Source of the DNA: Rachicladosporium sp. CCFEE 5018
Lineage: Eukaryota; Ascomycota; Dothideomycetes; Cladosporiales; Cladosporiaceae
Direction: 5' to 3'
NCBI GenBank assembly: GCA_002077045.2
Contig: KZ111141.1
Span: 1,480,538 to 1,544,537 of the forward strand
DNA length: 64,000 nucleotides
Part shown: piece by piece, positions 43,001-53,468 of the stretch
Layout of the letters: each line of letters begins with the position of its first letter
Position numbering within the stretch: position 1 is the first letter of the stretch
Made by a program: the position numbers and the translations under genes
Notes under the pieces: model-generated
Seen by the model: the letters and a program-made list of their open reading frames with translations, nothing else
Told to the model about the DNA's origin: nothing
Database searches by the model: none

Positions 43001-43919
43001 TGCTCTCCGTGCCGCTGGCGGTCTATTGTCTTCGCCCGGTACCGGATACGACATCGCGTGTCCCGCAGGCACTTCGTTGCTCACTGGCTGTTTCCCTCGA
43101 CTCGTCAAGCTCTGTATCGTATTGAATAGGCGCTGACCTGATGCAGATCTTTCTCGGTAGCGGGATAGCTGCCCAGGTGGTGGAGGAAACGCTGGTGACA
43201 TGGGTGGCTGCGGTGATTGGCGCAGCGTGCTAGCCATTGGAGCTACGGCGTTGAACGACTCTGACGCCAGTGGTGAGGAGACAAATCCGCCTTGCTCGAG
43301 CATGGGCGATGGGCGAATGCCGCGTGGTGACAGTGTGGCTTCTGGACTCGCTGGCGAGTATGGCGGTGGAGGTGATGGCATCGCAGCTAGTGATTCGAGC
43401 GGTCAGCACCCGATCCTCTGGCTCCACCGAACAGCTCCCTCGTAGCTTATATGGCTATGTCCGGTCAGACAAGGCGGACGTACCTTCCATACCCGTCACT
43501 TCCCTTGTATCTCTCGCCAGCGGACTCGCTTGCTGCGAGCGTGCCAGATGCGACCCGTGCCCACTCCATTGCCGTGGGTTATACGGCTGGGCCATATTGT
43601 CCCCTCGTGGTCCTGGCAGCTGCACTCTCACCGCAGTTACACCCGACTGGGGTTCCAGAAGTGCACTCCCAGCAGTCCTCTGGGTCGAAGCCACAGGAGT
43701 CGAAGGACTGTAAGGGAATGCAGTCTGCGCCTGAGGCGAAGGAACGACAGGTGAATTGAGATTCACCCCTTGCGTTCTCTGGAAGTTCGTAGTGATAGAC
43801 GGCGGCTGTACGCCCGCAGCCCGGCGCCTGACTTGCGTGAAGTACGATCCTGCGGGCGTGCCGGGCGAAGGCTCAGAGGGAGGTGGAGGGGGTGGTGGGA
43901 AGCCATGTTGGTGGCTCAT
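40040..43919 (-). CDS. Large conserved filamentous-fungal protein of unknown function (1260 aa)
   Basis: Two exons, 43919-43484 and 43386-40040, joined by a 97-nt intron (GTACGT...CTAG, phase 1), give 1260 residues. The N-terminal half is Pro/Ser-rich, starting MSHQHGFPPPPPPP and continuing with PPPPYSPASP. An ordered helical block begins near SKLEAFHLQALERHRAFIEK and continues RLELFATYLVHESRLRRDRY. The C-terminal third is largely alpha-helical (TEIQTIQDAYLEKDF to the end, including LTLLKWLFEAREGLHKEMFELH) and may form long bundles or coiled coils. No enzyme motif or membrane segment is seen. The polyproline start could bind SH3, WW or profilin partners. I cannot name the family. Confidence 0.8.
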
Positions 43920-44770
43920 GCCTCCCGAGGCACAGTACAGAAGCAACGGCCAGCGTCAATGCACGCAGGGCAGTCACGTTTCTGCGGACTAAGCTCTGCC
44001 AATCTTGGCCGTACAGCGTTGGATAGTCGTGACGGCCGTTGAGAGGCGTGGGAGCGCTGGCGAGTAGGAGCTCGCAGAGGGCTCGAGAACCAACAAGGCA
44101 TCGGCTCACGCGTGCAGAACTTCCCGTTGCGGTTGACGCGCCATGAGCGGGAGCACGGCCGTGACTGTGTGTTTGCAGTAGACGCGCACAGCAGATGTCG
44201 TGAGAGGTAAGCAGAGTGAGACCGGTGATAGGTTGGACAGTAGGACAATGGGCAAGAGATGCCGTGGGAAACGAGACGGGTGCAACTATTTTGGACCAGG
44301 GTAGAGCCACAGAACGAATGCTTAGAGACTTACCTGCAGCAATCAAGCGAATGCACGATGAAAGAGACGAATCACAACGCGTGTTTCGATGGATTTGTCG
44401 ATGTGGAGGTGGTTAGGCGTGATGTGGGAGGACGCTCCTCGGCGGCTATCTTGAGCGCGTGAGAGGTCAACACTTCGCCAAGGCGGCGGGATTCACGGGC
44501 TTGACTCGAGGGCTTGAGAGATCCATGGTCTCATTTACCATGCAATAATGCACCACGAGCCGGGTCACTCAAGTCCTGAGGCGTTACCATACTTTACGAA
44601 TTCAAGGTCTTATGGGTTCAGCATATACGACGCAGATCCGTCGCATAAATGTATGCGAAGCTTCGTACCCGATATATTGACTTGACGCTTGGCCTGCATG
44701 GACGAGCTCATGCACAATCAGCTCCCATTATGTCGATGGCGAAGCAGCATGATCCGGGTTGTTACAAGCA
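43920..44770. other. Intergenic region, about 850 bp
   Basis: Between the 5' end of the 1260-residue gene and the 3' end of the DSC2-like gene. Overlapping open frames on both strands have no motif support. Confidence 0.5.
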
Positions 44771-45651
44771 TCAATCACTTCCTCTGAACTGATCGATGAA
44801 GCCGCCAACTCCTCCTCGCCTGCGTGCACCACCTTGGCCAGCATTCGTCTCCACACCACTCGCCCGTCCAGCCTCACCCTCCATCCGCCTTCGTAAGCTG
44901 TCATACCGCTGCTTCTGCTCTACACCACCCAGTACCCAGTATGGCAGTCTCCACTTAACAGTGCCTGGTAGCAACTCTCTCCGGTAGGCGAAGCCTAGGA
45001 TCCAGCCTACGCCTGCTGCAATTGCAGACCCTGGTAGCTGCGACAGTGCAAGCTGGAGCGGCAGTAGGTACGAGGTCGCTTTCGAAGTAAGCAGCAGACC
45101 ATGAGCCTGTCCATCAGGTGTCGTGGATGCCACACTCGAGGAGAGTCGGTACTTGTACGAGTATGGGATCGATGCGTGATACTGGGCCAGTAGAGCAAAG
45201 ATCATCGCCGTTGGTCCAGCTGGCAGATAGTTGACGCGACCGAATGAAAGTGGCCGTATGATCACGGCAAGCAGTACCGGAGGAATGAGAGCAGTGTAGA
45301 TATATGTCGAGAAAATGAAAGACTGCACACTTACCTGTCAGTCACCATGCTTCTGTGCGGCTCTGAACAAGTGGCGTTTTGGCGTACAGCAAACTTCCTG
45401 CTTCCCCAAAGGCGCTCAATGACACGCAGCTGGTAGAGTGTCATGGTGCCGAAGAGCACTTCGGTGCTGTTTGTGAAAACGAGAGGCCATGTCAAGAGTC
45501 GCCAGTACTGAAGGTAGTCCAGCAGATGTGGCCGTACTTCGATCCAGAGGAAGTACTTGGTGTCTGTCAGGCTGGCAAGGATGGCGCCTGCTACGGTGGC
45601 TACAACCAGAGCCTGTGATACGGGGGCGTTGGTGAAGCCTGATGCCAGCAT
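44771..45651 (-). CDS. Rhomboid-like DSC E3 ligase complex subunit (Dsc2/DscB type)
   Basis: Exons 45651-45388 and 45322-44771, joined by a 65-nt intron (GTACGC...GTGCAG), give 271 residues. Dsc2 is a rhomboid-like pseudoprotease of the Golgi/endosome DSC ubiquitin ligase, which in fungi activates SREBP and degrades membrane proteins. Diagnostic stretches are SGFTNAPVSQALV, LLTWPLVFTNSTEVLFG, LYQLRVIERLWGSRKFA and YLPAGPTAMIFALLAQYH. About five to six membrane segments are visible. The end (GGFIDQFRGSD) lacks the C-terminal UBA domain found in some family members. The frame stays open upstream of the ATG only from a TTG, so 45651 is preferred. Confidence 0.85.
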
Positions 45652-46631
45652 CTTGTCGTAGATGAAGCACTCTCTCGAGTATTGTCGCTTCTGTGAAGTG
45701 CATGCCGGATTGTTTGCCAAGGTACAGCGAGAGGGCGAAGTCCTGGCCAATAGGATCCTTCGAAGGAAGTGATGGCGTCCCGTAATAGGTATTGCAACGG
45801 CTGCTTGGTGATTTGGCGCTGACTGCACTTCAGTCGTTGTCAATACTGAGCCTTTTCCCTTCACTGTCGCTTTGCTGTATGCATTTGTTGCTTGTTCGCC
45901 GGATAGTCGCTTGATGGAGATTGAAGGAGTCTTGCTTTGCAAGTCCCTCAAACGACCTCGGCCATACGCTCCTGCAGCGCGGAAGACGCGCCAGTCTGGT
46001 TCGGAAGAGCGCGTGACGATGCGATGGACACCTCCAGATGTGCGGGTTCGCCAGCCTGAGCAGGTCCCTGGATAATGATGGCGGCCTTGCCGCCAGACTG
46101 CGCGTCAGCATATGCATGATTCTAGCATAGCAAGGCTATGAGTCCTAGTCATGAGCCGATGAGCGCGCTGCAGCACGAGCTTGGATGCGCACATGTGTCT
46201 ACAAAGACATGAAGCATGTGTCGGAAGCCAGGAAAGCGAACAACGTGCGCTAAGACCAAGTTTGCCCCGGCGGCGGAGGGCAGCGACATCCTGCACATGC
46301 AAAATCAAAACACGCAATGCGCATATCATATGCCTCAGCAATACCACTTGGAAGCGTCAAAGACATCCTGCGAAATGCTGATGCTGCGATGTTGAGACAT
46401 ACGATGTCCTGCCAGTCATGCTGTGTGTGCAGGTCTGGAAGTTGGGTATATATTCAGCAAGTTCCGAACATTCCGCATCGAGTAGGCTGCCAACACGCGA
46501 CTGATTGCCGTGGATCTTCGGATCTGCAGCGGAGTGCATTCAGGTCTGTAGGAGTGCTTCAACGGGCTCCCGCTAGCGTCGACCGATCCCTTGTTTTTTC
46601 GTCGAGCTTCCGAGCTCGCAGCGCCCTCCTG

Positions 46632-46760
46632 TCCGCGGCGGAGGCGCTGTAGGGGGTGGGAGGGGGGTTGTGAGCCAACTTTGTGGCTCAATCGGTTGCG
46701 CGCTTGCGTTTTCCGCGCTTTCCCCTCGAGATCACGCGGTCGAATCTCACGCTGCATACA
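46632..46760 (+). repeat. tRNA-like / SINE-like element 1
   Basis: Has a pol III A-box-like sequence TGGCTCAATCGG (46684-46695) and a B-box-like sequence GGTCGAATCTC (46738-46748) at tRNA-like spacing. A GC-rich GCGGCGGAGG lies 49 nt before the A box. The cloverleaf does not fold well (D-stem mismatch, no T-stem), so this is not an intact tRNA. Confidence 0.4.
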
Positions 46761-47310
46761 GCACACAAACCATCGCCATGACATGCGCATTACAGGATGC
46801 ATATTCTTGTACGCAGAAACGAGCATGGCAAAATTTACCCATCTTGGGAACGATTCTGAGCTTCCCATTCAAAGGACTGGATGTCATACGAGCATCTGCG
46901 GCTTTGCCCACAGAGCTCCTGCCTTCACGCATAACGACATCGACCCGAGCGACAATACAGACAATCGCAACTGCAATCTTACACAGCAGGAGCATCAAAT
47001 GCTTCCAGAACAGGAGAAGAACTGGAATGATATCGCATCACATCCGCGCACCCCTGAATGCACATAACCCACTTCGACATATGTTCGACTATATAATTTA
47101 CAAATTCCGGAACTTTATTAAGCACGACAGGTGCCCAGGACCTCTGTGTACTCTCTACTTAGCGTCCGGGCCAGCTGGCGCATCTCGAGTGACGATCAGG
47201 GACTGTACGTTCCTTCGTTCCCGCAACACCGCTTCTGGTGGACTCTGCTACACGTTAGCGAGGGGAGCAAGGCACAGATGCCCGTGAGCCAGCTGGCTCC
47301 ATCGCCCTCT

Positions 47311-47430
47311 CCGCTGCGGCGGAGGTGGCGGAGGGGTCAAAAGTCTTTTGCGTGGTTCAATGGTAGTGCGCTGGGATCTGCCGCGCTGGCCGCAAGTTGC
47401 GCATTCGAATCTGCCGCTTCCACTGCTATT
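47311..47430 (+). repeat. tRNA-like / SINE-like element 2
   Basis: Same plan as element 1: GCGGCGGAGG (47316-47325), A-box-like TGGTTCAATGGTAG (from 47353), B-box-like ATTCGAATC (47403-47411), and a T-run shortly after. The T-stem does not pair, so it is not a functional tRNA. Same strand as element 1 and about 670 bp away. Confidence 0.4.
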
Positions 47431-48231
47431 TTGTATACTGCGACTGCGAGGCTGCAGTTGCTGGATTGCACGTAATTATCGAGTTGGAGCATGTTTCTGC
47501 GATGCGCATTGCGATTGCATTACACGCCAAAGAGTAGCTGCTCACTGCGAGTGCAGACTGACCTTACGAGCTGCGCCTTCGCAAGAGGCATGCGACCGAT
47601 CGAGCACTGCATAGACTCCAACTCACAGCTTTAACAGGTATCGCATGCCCGGCAGCCTCATCTTGATCGAATGGAACCTACACGCAGCTACACGCAAAGG
47701 AATGGAAGCCTTTCCACGACTTGTTTCGACCAAAATGCTGAAAACGCGACATCCACTAGAGTCGATGTTTCATCGAAGGGAAGTATGGGCAAGCGAAAAA
47801 CGCTCAGGATACAGACAACAAGGGCCAGGATTGAGCATCAGCTCGATTCGACGTGCAGAGACCAACACCAAGCAGATCATGATCTGATCGAGTCACTACT
47901 GCGATGAGGAGACCGAGAGATCCTGCAGAGGGGAGTGAAGAGCATTAGTACCAGCAACATTAAATGAAGGCGAGGCGCACGCGCACCAGCAAAGAAGCAG
48001 CATCTTCACACTTGCCATTGATTGAGCTGAACTGCTGCGCGAAGCAAAGCGCTTCGAAATACTGCGCCTCAGGCGCCTAGAAGGCCAACACGGGGCTGTG
48101 CAGGTAGATAATCTTAAATGACACATAGTGACTCACTATTCACGAGACTACATAGCTACAAGGACCGCGAGGCACGAGTCACGAATCCGCATTAAGCCCA
48201 CGCCTTATCAATTTCGACCAATTCTCCATCG

Positions 48232-49746
48232 ATGGCGCTGCCAATCGACTGCGCAGCCGAAGCCGTCACCCGTCTCAGCCAAATGCTCAATGCGCAGCTC
48301 TTGGACTGCGACACGGCGACAATAAATCTCATTACCACACGACCAGTCACCCCGGGACCGCAAAGATACCTAATACCCACGGGTCCCTGCACAATTGGTG
48401 CACATGTGCTCGGAGACGCTATACACCTTGTCTGCGTCACCGATAACTCACAGTCAACCTTCTGGGCTTATGTTGCCGAATGCCTCGACAGCGAGGACCT
48501 TCCACGACGCGATGGAGTCGTTGCTCAGATACCCGAGAGTGGCGGAGCCATCTGGTTGCATTACTGCGGCGTGTCATCGTTTCGCCAACGTTTCGAGCCC
48601 TTGACGTTGGATCAACCGGACGTATTGAAGCTGAATGCACTTCCGCGGCGGGAGAGTGCACAGGATCGCCTGTGGGATGCCCGGGCGCTGCTCAGATCGG
48701 TGCGGAACGACGACTCCACTATGCTGCGGGATACTTACACCCTGCTTCGGACTTGGGCAGAGGCAAGTGGGATCTGCGGCGCTGACTCGGGCACATTAAG
48801 CCTCGATGCACTACTAGCAATGGTCCACGAGGTCTGCTCCGGCCTGTGGTCACCTGCAGCGAAGGATGCAAATGAAGCCATCACGCGAATCACGAGCAAG
48901 TACGCCGACAGCGCGCAGCTGAAGCTGCTGCGCACACCATCAGGCCGAGTGGCCTATTCACCCGACCGAGACATTGCTGCCGATGGTCGTGCGGCCATTG
49001 CGGAGGAGATGCGTCGAGCATGTGCTGACCCGCGTGTAATGCACTTCTCTGTAGCAGAGCACTTCAACACTATCAGAGCGGAGTTCAACAGCTGCATACA
49101 GATCTCAGCGGAGTGCTGGACACCCAAGCAGCATGCTGCGTTTCAGGCCCGCCTCGTCCCGGACGTCGCATTCATGTTCGGCAAGCTGCGATCCTTGGCA
49201 GTCCTGAAGTGTGAGCGCTGCCGTTTCTGGCCGCATGCGTTCAAGCAGTCAGAGGACGAGTGGGTTTACTCCATTTTCGTCGATGCTAGTCACACGGATG
49301 GCGAGCTTTCGTCCGCAGTCGAGCAACACGCATTCGCCTTCGACAATGATGCTGGCAGCGCACATGCAGTTCTGTTGGCTGGTAATAAGTATGAGAGTGC
49401 GATGAGTCGGTTACTTACTCCACCGGCAACACCGACACCCTCGGGCAACGTTGATGGAGATGAGGAGCACACATCTGCCATCGGTAATTCACCCAGCAAG
49501 TTCCCGACAGCATCAGCAGTGCTCTCACGACTTCGCTGGGATCCCAAGTATGTCGCCGAGCACTACGAAGTCGGCTACATGGATCGCTTCGTGGGTCTGC
49601 TCTGGCTGCCGCTCGAGAAGTGGGGACATGCCACAGAGGATGAGGAGTTCATACCGGCGCATCGAATCAGGACGTTCAGAAGAGTGCGAGACGGCGCTGT
49701 AATGTGGGATCGAAAGGATAGATTGGAGAGAACAGGCTGTATCTAG
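48232..49746 (+). CDS. MJ1316 (DUF504)-domain protein with degenerate nucleotidyltransferase/poly(A)-polymerase-like N-terminus
   Basis: An intronless frame of 504 residues. The C-terminal 75 or so residues (VLSRLRWDPKYVAEHYEVGY, then MDRFVGL, DEEFIPAHRIRTFRRV and WDRKDRLERTG) match the MJ1316 domain, predicted to recognise RNA ends in repair systems. The N-terminal region resembles a poly(A)-polymerase-type nucleotidyltransferase, but its catalytic signature is degenerate: GS is GP at residues 51-52, and the metal-binding D-x-D appears as A63-x-H65 within GDAIHLVCV. A helical middle part (YTLLRTWAEASGICG) looks like the PAP central domain. In the known family, MJ1316 is fused to nucleotidyltransferase, 2H or EEP domains. 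Here it is probably an RNA-binding adaptor and not an active transferase (inference). Confidence 0.75.
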   Translation: MALPIDCAAEAVTRLSQMLNAQLLDCDTATINLITTRPVTPGPQRYLIPTGPCTIGAHVLGDAIHLVCVTDNSQSTFWAYVAECLDSEDLPRRDGVVAQIPESGGAIWLHYCGVSSFRQRFEPLTLDQPDVLKLNALPRRESAQDRLWDARALLRSVRNDDSTMLRDTYTLLRTWAEASGICGADSGTLSLDALLAMVHEVCSGLWSPAAKDANEAITRITSKYADSAQLKLLRTPSGRVAYSPDRDIAADGRAAIAEEMRRACADPRVMHFSVAEHFNTIRAEFNSCIQISAECWTPKQHAAFQARLVPDVAFMFGKLRSLAVLKCERCRFWPHAFKQSEDEWVYSIFVDASHTDGELSSAVEQHAFAFDNDAGSAHAVLLAGNKYESAMSRLLTPPATPTPSGNVDGDEEHTSAIGNSPSKFPTASAVLSRLRWDPKYVAEHYEVGYMDRFVGLLWLPLEKWGHATEDEEFIPAHRIRTFRRVRDGAVMWDRKDRLERTGCI

Positions 49747-49940
49747 AGGATCTAGCGCTGTAACACTTCCCCCTCGTTCGTCGTTTCGATGGAGGAGACG
49801 AGTACGAGAAACCAGTCCATCCTCTCGCTCCCGGTGAAACGTTTGTCCGTGCTCAATGGTGCTTCATAAAACAGTAGCCAACCCCCGAACCTGCATGTCA
49901 GTCCAAGCGGTTATCAGTCTCCAAATCTGACGTGAGATGC

Positions 49941-51278
49941 ATGATGGACGCTTCGACGACGCGGATACTCGTCACAGGTGCTAATAGGCAAGCAATTCCC
50001 ACAGCTTCGTGGCAGTCACTGGACTGACAGGTAGGTCTTGTCTCCAGTGGTCTCGGCTTTGCAATATGCTGTCGTCTTATAGACGAGTTCCTTCATTCTC
50101 GTCCACATCCAGAGAAGCTACATCTACTGTTCTCTACGCGCGATGCCAGAAAGAGCGAGGATACGCGCAAACGATTGTCCGAGCACATCCGCAACGGAGG
50201 CGGCGGACGAAGAGGCAGCGATGACCCTGCAGTGCTACAACGAGTGAAGCTTGAGGGCGTGTCAGTCGATCTGACCCAGCTACGCACCGTCAAGGAGCTG
50301 GCAGAGGAGTTGCTAAGGAAAGGCGAGAAGCTGGACAGGGTCATATGCAACGCGGGGATAGGCGGCTGGTTGGGCACAGATTTCCTAGCAGGTACCCTTG
50401 CCCTGATCAAGAATCCCATCCAGGCAGCAACCTACCCATTGTTTCAAATATCGGACGTCGGCGCACTCGCGGTGCAGCGAGACGCCTCCTCTCTCCTCAA
50501 GCCGGACGAGAAGCAGCTACCACCGATGGGTCAAGTGTTTACGGCGAATCTGTTCGGACACTATCTGCTTCTGCACTGGCTTATGCCAATTTTGACGCCA
50601 TCAAGTCGCCTGATCTGGATCACCTCGACCACCTGCCTTGCCCGGTTCTTCTCGCTGCAAGACCCGCAGTGCATCGGATCGACGGAAGCCTATGAGTCGA
50701 GCAAGCGGCTTACAGATCTCTTGATTCTGACCTCCAATCTGCCTTCCACAGCGCCATATACCTCGAAGTACCTCTCCTCAGGCAATGGAAGTGCCGTCCC
50801 GAAGATGTACACGACCCACCCCGGCATCCTCAAGACCAACATTGCCCCCGTGCCATGGTTCCTAGATCTCATGAACCTCCTCACGCTCTACCTTGTGCGC
50901 TTGCTTGGCAGCCCATGGCACCCAGTCACACCTTATCCCGGCGCCTCCTCAGCTGTCTTCTGCGCGCTCGCCCCCTCAATACAGCTCGACGACGTGGAAG
51001 AAAAAGACGGCAAAGGCAAATGGGGAAGCGCCGTGGGTCGGCTAGGTGGGGACAGTGTGCGGAGGACGGAAGTGCAGGGATGGGGGTTCTGCGGGAAAAT
51101 TAGCGTGGTGCCGGAGGGAAGTGTGGATTTGAAGGCTTCGCGGTGGCCAAATTGGAATGCTCTGGATGCGGAGGCGAGGGAGGAGTTTGAGGTGACGGGA
51201 AGAGAGGGTTGGAGGTACATGGAGGAATTGAGAGAAGAGTGGGAGGAGAGACTTGGGCCGCTGAGGTCGAAGCCTTGA
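49941..51278 (+). CDS. ERG27: 3-keto-steroid reductase (C-3 sterol reductase)
   Basis: The enzyme reduces the 3-keto group during C-4 demethylation in ergosterol synthesis at the ER, together with Erg25/26/28. Exon 1 (49941-49987) and exon 2 (50048-51278) are joined by a 60-nt intron with a GC donor (GCAAGC) and CAG acceptor. This restores the Rossmann motif TGANSGLG at residues 12-19, followed by FAICCRLIDEFLHSRPHPEKLHLLFSTRDARKSEDT. The catalytic YxxxK is YESSK (Tyr231, Lys235), with Ser209 in WITSTT. CNAG lies near 116-119. The 425 residues fit fungal Erg27. Without the GC-AG intron the nucleotide-binding motif would be lost, which supports that splice call. Confidence 0.9.
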
Positions 51279-51651
51279 CCACAAGCTATTGTGACGTCCC
51301 TCCATCCGCTATCATGCTGTGCATCACACGAGCAATACTCGAGAAAACAGACATGCACAAGTAGGTCCCTCAGCTTGAAGGGAACGTGGACACCATGTTC
51401 ATCCTGTGCGCACGAGGAACCGCGTGATTTGGGCCTCTTCGAGTGTGCGCTCTTCGATCACTCCCTTGCTCGCCGCCAGGCTTACCTGATGTTACATGTT
51501 GCCCTCATGCAACCGCGCTCGCAAGTTCCCTTCCAGGAAGGCGCGACACGACGTCCAGTAAGTTTTTTGTTCCTTCCGAAGCTGAAGGTGGAACTCTCCA
51601 GAGACGGCTTGAAGCATATTCCATGTTTCCAGCAGCTTGACGAAGTCAAGA

Positions 51652-53047
51652 ATGGAGGGACATGACAATGCGTTCCCAGCGCAAGATCAGTCACTGCGTA
51701 CATCCTCTCGTATGTACGACACTCGAAAGCCCCCCAAGGTCGCCCACGAATGCCGTGTCCACGAAGCTCCCCAAAATCAGTGGGTCACCGATCAGCTCGC
51801 ACGAGTGAGTCTCCCGTCGGAAAACCTACTCAGTACTGCGAGCGAATTGGAAATCGACCTTCATCCGGCTTTCGATGTAAATTTCATCGACGTCCACTCT
51901 GTGGAAGACACGCGCGAGAAATACGACACAGCCATAGAGAACCTTCGGAAGGCGAACTCTGGAGAAATACCGGGATGTAAGAAGTGCCTTGAAGAGAAGG
52001 TAGCGGGTCTGCGAGAAGAGTTGGATCTCAGTGTGCACGGTGACAGAGACGACATGCTTATGGCTGTCCGCCCGGCGTTTCAGCTCGCTTCTGCGATCTT
52101 GCAAGATCCTTCGCAATTGGCTTTCTGGCACGGGCTCATGGTTGCGGGTCAGGACTTTGACTGCAACGCCACCACCGAACACCCGCACCGTACCTTCTAC
52201 GCAAAGGATGCTCTAAGTGTGTTGGAACAGAAGGAGACGCTTGACTGGCTTGAGCGCCTTGGGAAAGGTGTCGTCGTCGCCTTCGAAGTCTTAGACCCCA
52301 GTGACCTTGGTGAGACGTGGTGTCAGCCTATGAACTTTGTCGACGTTCCCGAGACGGATAAGAAATACTGCAAAGAATTGCGCGAATGGGCTGCGGCACT
52401 ACGACTGCCGGCCAGTGAGCGCCAGATCCATGCGCACATCGCACTAGACAGGGCATCACTACTGCGTCCTTTGCCTGGCATGGGAACAGATGAAGGCCGC
52501 GGATCTGCAGAAGGCCTGGTTCCATATCGCGACCACCTTGCTGCATGAGCTTGCACACGCTGCGGTGAATTTTGCGTACCGTGGCCGGTTGAAGAAAGGA
52601 TGCAGAGTGTCACAAGTCTTCTTCATGGCAGAGCCCTGTGCTGAAGCAGGCTTTGCGTACGAGACATAAGTCTTTGGCGGCGTACCTTATGTTCGCGATT
52701 ACGGCTCAGATACGTGGGTGAAGTTCAACTCTTGGCCAAGTCAAGCTATTTGTCGGCAGTACGAGGAGGAGACAGAGAATGGCCTACGCAAAGGCATCAC
52801 CGAAAGAGGTGACGTTCCCGAGAACACCTCTTACTTCAGGACGCCTTGGGATGAGGTCGGTCGTTTCTTCAAGGCTAGCTTTTGGGGCGCGAACGACGAG
52901 GACGGGCAGGGGGTGCATCTGAAGCTTGCGAGTTGCTGCGGGTACGAGGTGTCCAAGGAAGCAGCCGACAAGGCACGTGAGGAGAGCAAGAAGAACAAAT
53001 GTCAGCATGCGAAGGAAGTCCTAGAGGTAGAAGGAGTGGCCAAATAG
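51652..53047 (+). pseudogene. HExxH zinc metallopeptidase-like gene, frameshifted and stopped
   Basis: The first frame (from ATG 51652) encodes about 290 residues ending off-track at 52548. Near 52490 the coding sense moves to another frame (QMKAADLQKAWFHIATTLL), which contains HELAH (52544-52558) and then EPCAEAGFAYE, a plausible HExxH...E zinc site. That frame meets TAA at 52667-52669 and resumes with VFGGVPYVRDYGSDTW to 53047. A one-base frameshift plus one nonsense codon therefore separate three parts of one protein. No canonical intron explains both. The family looks like a fungal HExxH protein of unknown substrate; it could also be sequence error. Confidence 0.65.
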
Positions 53048-53468
53048 GACTCGCCAGCCATAACTCCATAAATGCATGAAAGACTACTGCACTTACTCAA
53101 TGGTGCCTTTGGCCTAACTGCGGCTCTGTCAGTCATGTCACGGTATCCACACACAGCCTGCATGGATTCAGCGAAGTGCCATTCGTTATCGATCCATGCT
53201 AAGTCGTCGAAACCTCCCTCATGGCCGGCGAACACCGTCGCTGGCATACTGTAGTGGAAAGCGTGATTGTTACTACTGTACATCAATGTGAAGTCTGCAA
53301 CTCGGCACTCGATTGCCGAACATCCCGATCTAGCCGACCTCGCACGTCACGCTCCTCTTCCACCTCGATCGTGCCGTTAGCCGTCTGGACACGCCAGCGA
53401 CATCTCCCTTCCGTACGCCAAGATGCTTCTACCTATCTGCTCTCTCGCTCTTGTGAGAGCGAAGTCGT

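Larger units (their letters stand above)
45652..48231. other. Gene-poor region, 2.6 kb
   Basis: No intact gene is seen. It holds two tRNA-promoter-like repeats (46632-46760 and 47311-47430) and the promoters of the DSC2-like and MJ1316 genes. Open frames of 150-205 codons around 46.4-47.3 kb lack motifs. Confidence 0.5.

Noticed and set aside
43950..44460. Overlapping open frames upstream of the 1260-residue gene
   Set aside because: They overlap on both strands, have no motifs, and fit a promoter region.
46684..46748. An intact tRNA gene
   Set aside because: A and B boxes are present but the T-stem and anticodon stem do not pair, so it was kept only as a tRNA-like repeat.
46670..47287. A 205-codon plus-strand frame in the gene-poor region
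   Set aside because: No motif, mixed composition, and it covers a tRNA-like element; probably chance.
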